Below, in pieces: positions 30,045 through 40,683 of a DNA stretch of 64,000 nt. The notes below the pieces were generated by a model. It had not been told where the DNA came from. It was given only the letters and a program-made list of their open reading frames with translations, and did not search any database. This DNA is from Turbatrix aceti. Its lineage: Eukaryota > Nematoda > Chromadorea > Rhabditida > Panagrolaimidae. Position 1 is the stretch's first letter. Each line of letters begins with the position of its first letter. A program made the position numbers and the translations under genes. The stretch lies in the NCBI GenBank assembly GCA_963969345.1, contig OZ017767.1, forward strand, positions 6,848,739 through 6,912,738, read 5' to 3'.

Positions 30045-30708
30045 ATGTTTGTCATGCTTCCCTGCATTTTTCTACTTTCCCTGATTCAAATCAGCGCCAC
30101 CGCAGCTCAAATCCAAAATTTTGTACCCGATTTGGCTCCGAAGCAGACGCTACAACCCCTCTACCTGCAGGGCGCCAAGACAATTGAAGTCCAACTCATT
30201 CAGTGGTCCGCGCAATGCAACGAATCGTCAAATGCCATTGTTTTTATGGTCATTTTAGACTATCAGAAATATGTCCGAGTGGAGCTTCAGGTATGTAACT
30301 AACAAAAATTTTTTTTTAGTTTAAAAAAAAAATTCAAATTACATATCTTAGGTGTCGTTCAACCCCCTACGCTACGTGGAATTCATAACGAACAAATCCG
30401 ACATCTGGCATGGCTTTTCTCTCCCTCCGGGTGCCCCAGTGATCGGCTTTGTACTGGACGCAGCGGATCTACAGCCTCCGCCGTCAGCCCGCGACCTGTT
30501 TTTCTCCTCGCCGGCCTATTTCTTCTTCGGCGTCGAGCAATCTTCGCCGTCGTGCACCTATTCGGCCTCCGTGGGCGCCGATGATTCGTCGCCGCCGACC
30601 GGGCAGCATCGTCGTCTTCTTCGTAGCGGTCGTGGTCGTGGTCGTAGCCGCGATTATTATTATTTTCGTATTCTTCCCTCATCACCCGCGCCGCGGGGAG
30701 GAGGATGA
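30045..30708 (+). CDS. Secreted or single-pass membrane protein, 2 exons, possible frameshift
   Basis: Exons: 30045-30290 and 30352-30708 (frame A, 200 aa). I do not recognise the family. A signal peptide is clear (MLPCIFLLSLIQISATAAQ). A compact domain of about 120 residues follows, with one glycosylation sequon near a cysteine (CNES). In frame A the end is a low-complexity Arg-rich tail. In the +1 frame, from about 30590 to 30724, the same DNA encodes a textbook membrane segment (IVVFFVAVVVVVVAAIIIIF) and a charged cytoplasmic tail ending EEDEARRR. The +1 frame cannot be used earlier because it meets a stop near 30386. So either an indel, an unrecognised GC-rich intron or coincidence separates the two halves. 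Confidence 0.55.
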
Positions 30709-30970
30709 GGCTCGACGACGTTGACGACGGTGTCGATGACGGCGCAGCAGTGAAACGACAGAAACAATCGTCCCGGTTACGTTATATTCTTTTTAACGGA
30801 TCTGTCACTTTTTTTTCTCTCTCGCGCATGTTCGTCCCCTCCTTCCCTCCTCTTTGACAGCGGTCGTCAGTCAGTCGCGCATGCATCCATGGATCAAAAA
30901 AAACTTTGAAATTTCTTCTTCGAACGCAATTTCCCACTTGTAGCCGGCTAATCGCTCGAATGCGGTCAAG

Positions 30971-32872
30971 ATGCGATTCTTACAGTGAGTTTTGTGAATT
31001 CTTTACTGTCTTTTGTTCTTTTTTACGCACGGTATTTTTTTAATAATAATTATTATAATTTTAGGAAGGACAGTCATTTTGCAATTGCCCTGCTGAATTT
31101 GGGGATTTTGGCAGCTTTTTTGTTGGTCATGTGTTACAAATCGCAGGAAAAAGTGATCATCCACACTAAATATGGAGATCTCATTGGGCGTGTTAAAGAT
31201 ATCGACAACGGTGAAAGCATGGTGTACGTCTACGGTGTTCCCTACGCTCAACCACCTATTGGCAAGCTCAGATTCGAAAAATCAAGACCCCCAACTCCGT
31301 GGACAGATCCCATCGATGGATTTGACCAACGAGCTGCTTGCCTTTTTTACGCGGTGGAAAATGAGTCCGAAGACTGCCTCTATATGGACATCCTGGCTCC
31401 CTACGCCCCTCCGCCGGACGATGAAGGCTATCCCGTGTATCTCGAAGTCGTGAGCAGCGCTTTCTTTCCCCAAAACAGAAAACGGGGACTCTCGACGTCG
31501 GGTTACGTTGATCTCGTGAAAAAAGGAGTCATTTACATTCATTTTACCTATCGAATTGGGGCTTTCGGTGCGTTTTAGCATTTTTCGATGTAAACAGACA
31601 GTTTTCTGGTTTTCAGGCTTTTTGACAACTGGAAACGATCAACTTGAAGGCAACTACGCGCTTTCTGACATTTTGCAGGCGCTCAGGTTCACTCGAGAAA
31701 TAATTTCCGAATTTGGAGGTGATCCGAATCGAATCGCAGTGGTCGGCAGCAGTTCAGGTGCTGCGAACGCGGCTTACTTAGGTCTTATGCCTGAGGCACA
31801 AGGCTTGTACTCGCAAACCGTGCTGGCAAGTGGCGGCACACAGAATCTGTGGACGAACAGCGATGAAGTTTTTGTGAATTCAAAAAAATTCATTGATAAG
31901 CTCGGATGCGATATTCACAGCGCCGGAGGCGAGTTGAAAGCCTGCTTGAGAAACCGGGATTCCAAGACCTTTGTTCGCTGGATGGCACATTTTGTATGTG
32001 GATTTAAAATTTTTTTTGTAAATTTGAGATTTTCAGTGGCCAATAGTCGCAAAATTCGACGCGCTAAATTTAAACACCTTTTACCCCTGGTTCGACCCCC
32101 GCGTGTTCAACGCGACCTCCTTCATTGACGCTATGGCGAAGGCTGACAAACGGACAATGCTTTTTGCGCTCGGCAGCCAGGAAGACATCCTCTTCGGCGA
32201 TCGAGACACTTTTCCAACCGCCAACGCTTCTTTTTGGCCTCCTGAGAGGAATCTTACATCGATGGTACCCGCCGTGGACGCTCTTGTCGCAACACCGGAC
32301 CGATTTGGTAACCGTAGCATCGAAGCTTCTGAGGATATCGTGGCTTTTTACCGAAAAACGACGACTTTCACGCACAATGTGGAACTGCAGAGATTAATTC
32401 AGCTGTTTTCGGACATCAGATTCAATATTCCCCTGCTCAGGGAAGCAAAAATGTGGGCTGCCGCCGGACATAATGTCAGATTTCTCTTGTTTTCACACGT
32501 TTACGGTCACGCTTCGGAATACCTTGTCGAAGGAGTGAGACATCACAATTTGGCTTACGCTGCAAGTTATCCAGTTGCTCCGGGTGGTAGTCAAATCAGG
32601 GAAATGCTCTACAATTTTATTGTTTATGGGTGAGTGCTTGATTTTGTCTATTTTGACCTTTGAAAAAAAAAATGTATGTGTTTTTCAGAGAAGTTATGTT
32701 AGGCCGAAGCAGAGCCCCCAAAGTAACACCCTTTGCCGTTCCTTACATCACAGACGACGCGCCGCCCTTCGTCGGCACCGACCTCTGGCTCAATAGAGTA
32801 TTTTTCTGGGATACCATGGCCAAAAAGTATTCTTATGACGTTATTATCGATCGCAAAGTGCAGGTAAAATAA
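30971..32872 (+). CDS. Carboxylesterase-family (type B) protein, 5 exons
   Basis: Exons: 30971-30984, 31065-31567, 31617-31993, 32037-32629, 32689-32872; 556 aa. It is an alpha/beta-hydrolase of the cholinesterase/carboxylesterase family, with a signal-anchor or signal sequence (about residues 9-31). Family marks are VYGVPYAQPPIGKLRF, SEDCLYMDI, the nucleophile elbow GSSSGA and a catalytic-His-like GHASEYLV. The oxyanion-loop region reads VVSSAFFPQN instead of the family's usual HGGGF, so activity is doubtful. It may be a non-enzymatic, neuroligin-like adhesion member or an altered esterase. The frame reads four codons past a consensus-like CAG/GTAAAA into TAA. A further exon beyond that donor cannot be excluded, but a tRNA gene starts only 30 bp later. 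Confidence 0.85.
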
Positions 32873-32902
32873 AAAAATTACAAACAAAGTAGCAAAAAGA
32901 GA

Positions 32903-32974
32903 TAGCAGCGAGTGGTTTCGATCCACCGACCTCGAGGTTATGGGCCTCGCGCGCTTCCGCTGCGCCACGCTGCT
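32903..32974 (-). tRNA. Initiator-like tRNA-Met (CAT)
   Basis: The 72-nt sequence matches the animal initiator tRNA-Met layout: acceptor stem AGCAGCG with CGCTGCT (A1-T72), D arm TGGCGCAGCGGAAGCGC, anticodon loop CCCATAA, and T loop ATCGAAA. The anticodon stem is CGAGG/CCTCG. The usual initiator stem has three consecutive G-C pairs next to the loop; here the third is A-T, with compensated changes on both sides. It lies 30 bp after the esterase stop, on the opposite strand. Confidence 0.85.
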
Positions 32975-32975
32975 G

Positions 32976-33032
32976 GGCTTGGTCATTGAGCTCCAATTGT
33001 GGACTGCAGGCTCAGCCTTCGTGGGCGCGGCA
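32976..33032 (+). repeat. tRNA-flanking segment with inverted copy at 40146-40201
   Basis: About 56 bp directly upstream of the tRNA-Met 5' end, including GGTCATTGAGCTCCAATTGT, occurs again in inverted orientation at 40146-40201 with almost no change. The second copy has no intact tRNA beside it, only a short CACGCTGCTGG resembling the tRNA start. Confidence 0.7.
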
Positions 33033-33650
33033 TACCAATGAGGGACTTGGTACAAACATTGTGCAGGCCCCAAGCAAGAATGAGTCACTGGTTACGCACA
33101 TTATCTGTGAAGAAGAGTCGTGCACAGCAATGTGACACACATGAAGCGCGCAATCTGCGTGCCGCCAATTTTTTCAGTCAAAAAGCGATGACAATCATTG
33201 TGTTTGGTTTTATTCGCGCGCGTTTGCTGATTTAACCCATTGATTGCTAATTTCTGCAAAAATATTCCGTGTTTTCTATATCCGGTATTAGCTAAATCAA
33301 GCCGTAGAATATTCACAGTGCGATGTAGTGATCATGATACCAAAAAAGGAAATGTGGGGTGGGGTAAAAACTTAACTATTTTTCAGGTGAATTATTTGTG
33401 AGTTTATTTAAAAATGGGAATAAAGAAAAATTCTTATCAGCATTTTAGATTGAATTTCGGTGAGTCCACCTTAAATATTATAAATTAATTTGGAATTGCT
33501 ACACATTTGTCTGATGTTGCGTGTTTTTATCGGCATTTACTGCACCACACTGTGGATACAACTCAGTGTGTTGTAGAAGTCAATTTATGCCAATATGTTC
33601 GCGTTTGTGTTGTTTTTTGTAACGTGTTTTACCAAGGACAAGGTCAATGT
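33033..33650. other. Intergenic, no gene recognised
   Basis: AT-rich sequence between the tRNA-flanking repeat and the minisatellite. No coding frame or structured RNA was recognised. Confidence 0.4.
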
Positions 33651-34120
33651 TAGATGTTCGTGATTTTTTGAACGTGTTTTTTGTGTAATAAAGTTTTGGT
33701 TATTGTACTGGTGATGGGTTTTTTAACCCTTTTATATTTTATTTACCCCTAATTTATTTGATTTTTTAGGAAGGTGTTCGTGATTTTTTGAACTTGTTTT
33801 TTGTGTAATAAAGTTTTGGTTATTGTACTGGTGATGGGTTTTTTAACCCTTTTACCCCTAATTTATTTGATTTTTTAGGAAGGTGTTCGTGATTTTTTGA
33901 ACTTGTTTTTTGTGTAATAAAGTTTTGGTTATTGTACTGATGATGGGTTTTTTAACCCTTTTATATTTTATTTACCCATATTTTATTTTATTTTTTAGGA
34001 AGGTGTTCGTGATTTTTTGAACGTGTTTTTTGTGTAATAAAGTTTTGGTTATTGTACTGGTGATGGGTTTTTTAACCCTTTTATATTTTATTTACCCATA
34101 TTTTATTTGATTTTTTAGAG
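33651..34120 (+). repeat. Four-copy tandem repeat, unit about 120 bp
   Basis: Units start at GTTCGTGATTTTTTGAAC at 33656, 33776, 33885 and 34005, giving spacings of 120, 109 and 120 bp. The shorter unit lacks TATATTTTATT. Each unit carries GTGTAATAAAGTTTTGG, hence an AATAAA signal, and TTTTTTAACCC. Copies are nearly identical, pointing to recent expansion. Confidence 0.9.
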
Positions 34121-34806
34121 GAATTTTAGGATTACTTTTGTACAGTTTTGATATGGCATCGAAGGACTTAACCATAATTTTTTTTGCAATGCTATTGGGG
34201 AAAATTTTTTTACGATATTTATATGTAGGGGGTAAAAATGTCAATTTTTTTATTTTTTTTTTGTTTTTGCTAAGACGGCTTAGCAAGAGAGCGTGTGTGG
34301 CAGCGTGTGTTGTCGAATAGCTAAAGGGAATGGTAGAAAATAGTGACAATGTCACGATTTGATCCGTATATCAGACACAAGTAGTATGTATTTCGATTTA
34401 AGGGTAGACTTAAAATCTGCCCGTATCGTACAAGCGGAGATCAGTCCTCACGTTAACTGTCAATTTAGAAATACATAGTTAATGGTGCAGTTGAGTATTT
34501 TTCATATTTGGAACCACAAATTGGGGTTGGCGTTTAGTGTCCCATCCAGGTTTGCGACAGATCAGGTTGAACGCACCCACATAGATACTATTACTGTTAG
34601 ATATGTTTTTAGTTAATTTGCTGGTAGTATGTATTTAAAATCGTTAGGTGTCAAAATTTAATTAAATCTAATCTAGATTCAAAATAGCAGCATACCCATT
34701 CCTACGCGCTACAAAAAATAAAACGGGGTAATCGTCTAAAAGCTCAGTGTCGATTGGCTTGTAAACTTGGAAAGCGTTATCGTCGAAGACAGCGATTTTC
34801 GCCTCC
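34121..34806. other. Flank of palindrome with an unassigned minus-strand ORF
   Basis: A minus-strand frame from about 34900 to 34668 ends in a stop and has ordinary amino acid composition (for example VLMEAKIAVFDDNAFQVYKP). It resembles a real exon but has no recognised family and no clear upstream acceptor. It may be a remnant of a transposon gene. The remainder is AT-rich without features. Confidence 0.3.
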
Positions 34807-35660
34807 ATAAGCACAGCATTCACTTTCGCGTCAATCGAGCGTGAAAATGCATTCATTTGCGCATATAGTGTTGACTTTGGCAGCTTCGCGCATTGGCATT
34901 TTTAAATTGTTAGTGACGGCATCTGCTATAATGACTAGAGCAAGTCCTGAACTTTCAAACAAGCCACCAACGGCACGAAAACGTTGATTTTTGGCACAGC
35001 TACGGTGATTTCCACTTTCGATTTTAAATCGTCGATTGCGGCCGTGTATGGCAATAACTAAACAATCTGGTCAACAGAAAGTTCCATCAGGTTGGTGTCA
35101 GTCGATATAGCCAAGGGCCGTTTGCTGAACATCGAAGAGGACCGAGATTCCTCACAAAAACTGTTTTACCCTATAAAAACGATCTGTTTGCTTTTTGTGC
35201 TCATGCAAAATTGGAGAACTTTCTTTTTAGGAGTGCGTGTTTTTGATAATTTGTGCGAATGCGTGCGCATTTTTATAGGGTAAAACAGTTTTTGTGAGGA
35301 ATCTCGGTCCTATTCGATGTTCAGCAAACGGCCCTTGGCTATATCGACTGACACCAACCTGATGGAACTTTCTGTTGACCCGATTGTTCAGTTTTAGCCT
35401 TACACGGCTGCAATCGACGGCTCAAATTTTTTACTTGAAAAGGCTGCAACTATGGCAAAACTGAACATTTTTAGGTCATCGAGGGCTTGTTTGGAAGTTC
35501 AGGACATGTCTTATTCATTTCCCTAGATGCCGTCTCTAAGAATTCAAAAATGCCATTGCGCGAAGCTGCCAAAGTCAACACTATAAGTGCGAATGAACGC
35601 GCTCATTTTTTTTTCGATTGTCGCAAAATAAGGGGAAAGTGAATGCTGTGCATAAGCCGT
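34807..35660. repeat. Large palindrome (arms about 370-390 bp)
   Basis: The left arm (34807 to about 35180) and right arm (about 35270 to 35660) are reverse complements with moderate divergence, around an 89-bp spacer. Shared blocks include GGGCCGTTTGCTGAACATCG, CTGTTTTACCCTATAAAAA and GCACAGCATTCACTTT. The right arm overlaps the 3' end of the MULE transposase gene, whose stop is at 35603. It may be a terminal structure of that transposon or a separate foldback element. Confidence 0.75.
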
Positions 35661-38600
35661 ACAAAATCCGTTGGGCTCAGTGATCGGTATCGCTCGGAAA
35701 CTGACGTAGGTACATCGTCGGAGATGAGGTGGATTATGCAGTCGATCATGCTGATGCCGCCGCTGACTGGATACGTAGTGAACCGATCCGAGTTTATGGC
35801 CTCCGGAAAATCCATGTCCAGCTGAATGGGGTTAGCACTTCTTACGATCCCCAGATTCTTTGCTGCCTGTGTTACCCATTCCGTGTTTGGTAGCTCTACA
35901 TCTAATTCGTTGACCTGTACACAAATGTTGTGCACTGGGATGTGAGCACGATCTCTTGGTATGATAGGTATTGGGGTGATCACAGGAAACGATTGTAATG
36001 CGCTCGGTAGCGTTGTCTGAGCCGTGGACGGGATACGCTGAGCCGTGGACGGGATACGCTGAGCCGAGGACGGGATACGCCGAGCCGAGGACGGATTACG
36101 CCGAGCCGAGGATGGATTACGCCGAGCCGAGGATTGATTACGTTGAGTTGCAGCATGGGTCAAGAGATTATTCCGCCGCTTCTCTTTTTCCTGCGCTTCG
36201 GTGAGGACTTTGTAGCCTCTCGACGTTGCTTGGTTTGCATACGACTGAAGATCTTCAGGTGAACAGAAATCAGTGAGAATATCATGATCGTCAATTGCAG
36301 ACGCCATCGTAGTTGGCATGTCTATATTACCGCGAGCCAGTTTTACCATTCCGAGGATAGTCAGGATATACTTCATCGTGTACGTGGCGAATGCTTCGTC
36401 GGTCATATTGTCGACGGAATCTGAAATATGCAAATACATGACGGAGTGTTTTTATGATAATTGATGTAGAATATTACTGAGCGGGTGCTTTAATTTTTAT
36501 AGTATATTTTAAAAAATTATTAAACACTTACTCTGCAAGTACGACTCTTCCATGTCAGATATCAGCTTATCCAGCTTCACGTACTTGTCTTCGCGAATCG
36601 AGGGAGACTCGACTCCTTCGAGCAGCTTCGTGATGCGGTCATCGGTATCGCCAACAGCACTGTATATGCCAGCGAAGAAGTGCTTCATCGTCGGATGTTT
36701 ACGGAAGTAAACGGTCTGGAGAGCTCTGTTGCGGGCCTCGGCACCATTGGTATTACGCACGATACCGTAAGCAAAAAATGAATGCAACATGGTCCGTAGC
36801 CATTGTTTTCGATGATAGCAAACGAACTCCTGCAAAGATGGACAAGTAATTACAAATTTTTGCGGTTATGTGTGCTCACGTCAAATATGTCAAACGAGGG
36901 CCACGGTTCGTCGGGATCCAAGGGCATTGGTGGTTTCTCCAGAATAAGCCGCGCAAAACGTAGGATATGAGTTTTGGGCAAATACATGCAACCGTCGAAC
37001 AGTCTGGTGTACGTTTTGATGATTTTGTTAGACTTTAGCCAGCGGGAGAACCCAATCGACTGCAGTTTTTTATCAATGGCATGCGGCAGATGGAAGTTGC
37101 ATCCAGAAATCTTTTCCTTGTCGCCGATGAAATCGGCGAATGCGTTTCGCTCTCCCCGCTCGTAATCTGTATGCAGGCGTTCACACTGCAGGGCTCCCGG
37201 TAATGCTCGTTTGAGTTGCTCGAGAGCTTCTCGGTACAGACGTTCTTCTTTGTTTTTCATCAGTATGAAGGCAACAGGCTGGTATTCGGTACGGTTTGAT
37301 GCCGGATTCTCAAACAGCCGATGGATTGCCAAAAGCTGTGCATATTCTGTTTTTGGAGCTACTTTAAATGTAGCATCCGCCACCAAAATCCTCGCTTCGC
37401 ACATGGCCTTCAACATGGTCGGGGTAGCAAAGATCATGTACTTCTCCAGGTTCTCATGATTTATCATGATATCAAGATATTTCTTGTCTAATTTGGAAAT
37501 ATCAACTGGTTTCACTTTTCGGCTGTGATGACGCCAGAGCCGTCGCAACGTTTGTTTGATGCTTGGAAAAAGTGATAGTACATTCCGCCGATGGTTTGCT
37601 TTGAGATACTCCCGTGTATCTTGATGGGCGTTGTAAGGGTTCGTGCCGTGTTTCCGGATGTTCCGGCACATCTGTCGGTCGGCGTCCTTGACGATGCATC
37701 GCTCTTTGGGGTATGGTAGACACTTGGGATGATGATCTTTAGCGTACCGAAATTCGCTGCCAATCAGTTGTCCTCGGGCAACGGTTCCACCTTTGTTTTT
37801 TCTTCTTTGATAAAGACATCGGCTACATGCATAGTATTCTTGGTACGTTCGAACAAACTGCCTAATATCTGGTTTCAATACGCGAATCATATTTTCCCTC
37901 TTCATGTACTGGTTTCTTACCCTTTGAGATTTTTGTATTCGTGCTGCAAAAATATTTACAATTTTTTGTATATTGTTTTTATATAAAATGATTACCATTT
38001 CGATTGCGTGCACGCGACGGTCGAAAGTTTACAGCTTGAAACCGACCGACCTTACATGTAAGCCAAGGCGTAAGGTCGGTGGCTACTTCCTGAACTACGT
38101 CACCGATGTTCATAACGGCGTCAGCATGTCCAGCCTCGTCGTCGATACGATCACTCATGTTCGTGGTGTCGGAGGAACTGTCAGAGTGGTTATCCGTGTC
38201 CATGCCAATGGTTCCATCAAGATCTGATATTCCTCCTTCAACCTCTGTTCCGATGTCTATTTCTAGTTCTTGGATGGCATCGGCATCCTCTCCATCGTCT
38301 CCGAAATTGGCGTGGGGGGCATCGTAGTCTTCCGGGCCGCTGTCGAAGTCTTGCGCAAGCATGACGTTGTCAGCGCTGTTGTCGGGTTCTTGGATGGCAT
38401 CGGCATCCTCTCCATCGTCTCCGAAATTGGCGTGGGGGGCATCGTAGTCTTCCGGGCCGCTGTCGAAGTCTTGCGCAAGCATGACGTTGTCAGCGCTGTT
38501 GTCGGGTTCTTGGATGGCATCGGCATCCTCTCCATCGACCATTTCTACATCTGGGGCAGCCAGGGGGTTGTCAGCGCTGTTGTCGGGATCGTGGATCGCA

Positions 38601-38923
38601 TCGTCAATCTGTTCATCGCCCACTTCGATATCCTGAAGATTCACGACAGTGCCGTCGACATCAGTCTCGTCAGCCTGATTGGCAAGTGTCCCATTCTAAA
38701 ATTTTTTATGTTTTCGTAATGGTTTGGTGTTTCTTACCAAATATGCCGCCTTCATCTTGTAATAAAGGCTTTTGGACGGTGTGGTGACAAGTCCAAGGAT
38801 TTGACGAATGCACTCCCTGGCAGGTAAATGACCACCGAGGACAGTTTGATGTCGGAAGGTGTCTATTATTGCTGGGATGTTCCAGTTGATTCTGGGGAAG
38901 TTCCGCCTTCTGTTACGTTCCAT
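35603..38923 (-). CDS. MULE (Mutator-like) transposase, 5 exons, apparently intact
   Basis: Exons: 38923-38738, 38695-37996, 37943-36880, 36829-36532, 36420-35603; 1021 aa with consistent phases. The N-terminus is basic. Exon 2 encodes a very acidic region with a 40-residue tandem repeat. Exon 3 has a zinc-finger-like YYACSRCLYQRRK ... HHPKC (FLYWCH-like position) and then the MULE core: VADATFKVAP (first Asp), LHTDYERGERNAF (second Asp) and GCNFHLPHAI (the C/H pair). Exon 4 has GIVRNTNGAEARNR, like the family's RTNN..E motif. Exon 5 has a ten-residue repeat (RRNPSSA/QRIPSTA) and an unrecognised C-terminal region. No stop or frameshift interrupts it, so it could encode an active transposase. 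Terminal inverted repeats bounding the whole element were not identified. Confidence 0.85.
36003..36145. repeat. 30-bp coding minisatellite in MULE exon 5
   Basis: Units around CGAGCCGAGGACGGATTACG repeat about five times with small substitutions. They encode variants of a ten-residue unit such as RRNPSSA or QRIPSTA. The frame stays open. Confidence 0.75.
38281..38540. repeat. 120-bp coding tandem repeat in MULE exon 2
   Basis: 38281-38400 and 38401-38520 are essentially identical, followed by a partial third unit. The period is exactly 120 bp, 40 codons, and the encoded acidic unit includes DNSADNVMLAQDFDSGPEDY. The identity points to very recent duplication. Confidence 0.92.
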
Positions 38924-40145
38924 ATCGAGTAGAAATAGACTGACAGAAAATCAATCGGTCGGGACTGACTTACTGGCCGATGCCGTAATGTCGTTTGCTT
39001 CAGTCTGTTTATCATACACTCATACACATGTGTGTGTTAACCTCGGTCTCCACTTATTACCTCATTCTGTGATAAACTAGATAAGTTTGTATCAAACTTA
39101 TTTGTTCTTATGTTTGCAGAGAATTTATTTTTGCAGCATTTTCTTTGCTACGCGAATTCATTTCCTGACATGTGATAACGATTGGATATATATGTGCCAT
39201 TTTTTATATCGACGATTTGGCACACAGAATGCCAAATACAAAAAAAAGAAAGCTTTAGAACAAAATTTATTCAGAACATTCAATAATGAACCAAAATCTT
39301 GCCCATTTTGAGTAATCCTCCCCCATTATGAATAACAACGTGCATTTTTAGCTTTTCATCTCATATTTTTTAACAACTTGGAAGAATTTTAGTAAATTAT
39401 GATTCAATTTTACCCTTCGGTAAAAATGTGGGGTTTACCCCGAGCGGCCAGGCCGACAAAAATTCGGCCTGTTGACACCCTTACATATGATGGCATGAAA
39501 TTAAAATTGCCATTCTTTGGCAAAAATTGATTGGTCCGGTTTTCATCACCAATTTCCAGTACGACAAATTTAAATGTGAATAATAAGCAATGTGTGATTC
39601 AGCAATAAGCAAAAGAAGCAAATCCGTGTGGTATATTTTGCTGGATTGTAAGGGTTTTTTGCATGGCGAATTAGATCAACAATAATACTGCAACAATAAT
39701 AGATGACTACAAGAATGCAATTTTTTCTCAACCGATGAATCCTCCGAAAAAATCCTCCGAATCTGTTTTTTTTCAATGTCTACTGTAATCTGTTAAAGCA
39801 AAAAAAAATAATTCATCGATACTACCAACTTGGAAGTAATTCCAACAACTCGGAGAAAAGAAATTTCACAGCTTGTTGGAAAGTAAAATGTGATTTTCAT
39901 AAAAAAATGATCATATTGAAGAGTATACGCAGATTAAATTTTTTATCACATTTTTATATAGATCCATATGCGATACGAATTGTTTTTTTTGAAAAATGTG
40001 TATTTGATTGTAATCGATTTATGATATTGACGTCTTTCTCTCTTCGATGGACAAACCTTTTGAATACGCAAGACAGACGTTTTCTCTTCGACGGACAGAC
40101 TTTTTCTGCGCAGTGGGCTGTTTTTTCTCCCTCTTTCTATTCGCT

Positions 40146-40201
40146 TGCCGCGCCCACGAAGGCTGAGCCTGCAGTCCACAATTGGAGCTCAATGACCAAG
40201 C
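40146..40201 (-). repeat. Inverted copy of tRNA-Met flanking segment
   Basis: Reverse complement of 32976-33032, near-identical over about 56 bp. The adjoining bases differ, so the similarity ends at the border of the tRNA gene in the other copy. Confidence 0.7.
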
Positions 40202-40268
40202 CCCACGCTGCTGGTGAAATTACGATAAATGCAATCGACTATAAAACTTTTGACGTGAACAAAATTAT

Positions 40269-40350
40269 CATAAAAATTTGCGTGTATTTTCGAATATGTA
40301 CAAATCACAAAATGCAACGTTGATGTTTGAGTATTTGTATCGCGTTGAAG
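40269..40350 (+). repeat. 82-bp direct repeat, copy 1
   Basis: Matches 41009-41090 with few differences, including GTTTGAGTATTTGTATCGCG and TACAAATCACA. Copy 2 lies immediately before the start codon of the small membrane-protein gene, so this may be a duplicated promoter or 5' UTR. No coding frame follows copy 1. Confidence 0.75.
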
Positions 40351-40490
40351 TTGTACAAATAAAGTTAAAATTTTTATGTAAAAATTAAAAATTGCAAAAA
40401 ATAGTGAATCGTTGTTTTCAATAATCGCCTTTTTTTATGTAAAAATTATTTTTTTGATAAACAAAATAAACATAAAACAAAGATCATCGC

Positions 40491-40683
40491 TTACGGCACA
40501 GCATCTGCCTGAGGCTTTGCAACTGCCGTGGGTGAGTCTTTCTGTCCTTCTGCAATCGGATCAGCATCGGTAGGGTTCAGGATTCCAGCCGCATTCGGCC
40601 GGGCAGCTTCTCGGACGACGCGGGCAGCTTTGAGTTCGGCTTCCAAGTGCTGCGGATTAACTTCCCAAAACGTCTCCCCTCCC
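40491..40683 (-). pseudogene. Possible terminal exon or gene remnant
   Basis: A minus-strand frame with ordinary coding composition (for example LEAELKAARVVREAARPNAA, then NPTDADPIAEGQKD) ends in TAA at 40491. It is GC-richer than its surroundings. Upstream it meets an in-frame stop near 40690 with only a weak acceptor, AAAAG. It could be the last exon of an unrecognised gene or a fragment. No family recognised. Confidence 0.3.

Larger units (their letters stand above)
38924..40490. other. Intergenic, no gene recognised
   Basis: Upstream flank of the MULE gene. AT-rich with short unsupported ORFs. It includes the inverted copy of the tRNA-flanking segment (40146-40201) and one copy of an 82-bp repeat (40269-40350). 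No sequence matching the palindrome arms at 34.8-35.7 kb was seen here. Confidence 0.4.

Noticed and set aside
33651..34120. Possible CRISPR-like array
   Set aside because: Units are contiguous tandem copies without unique spacers, in a eukaryotic genome.
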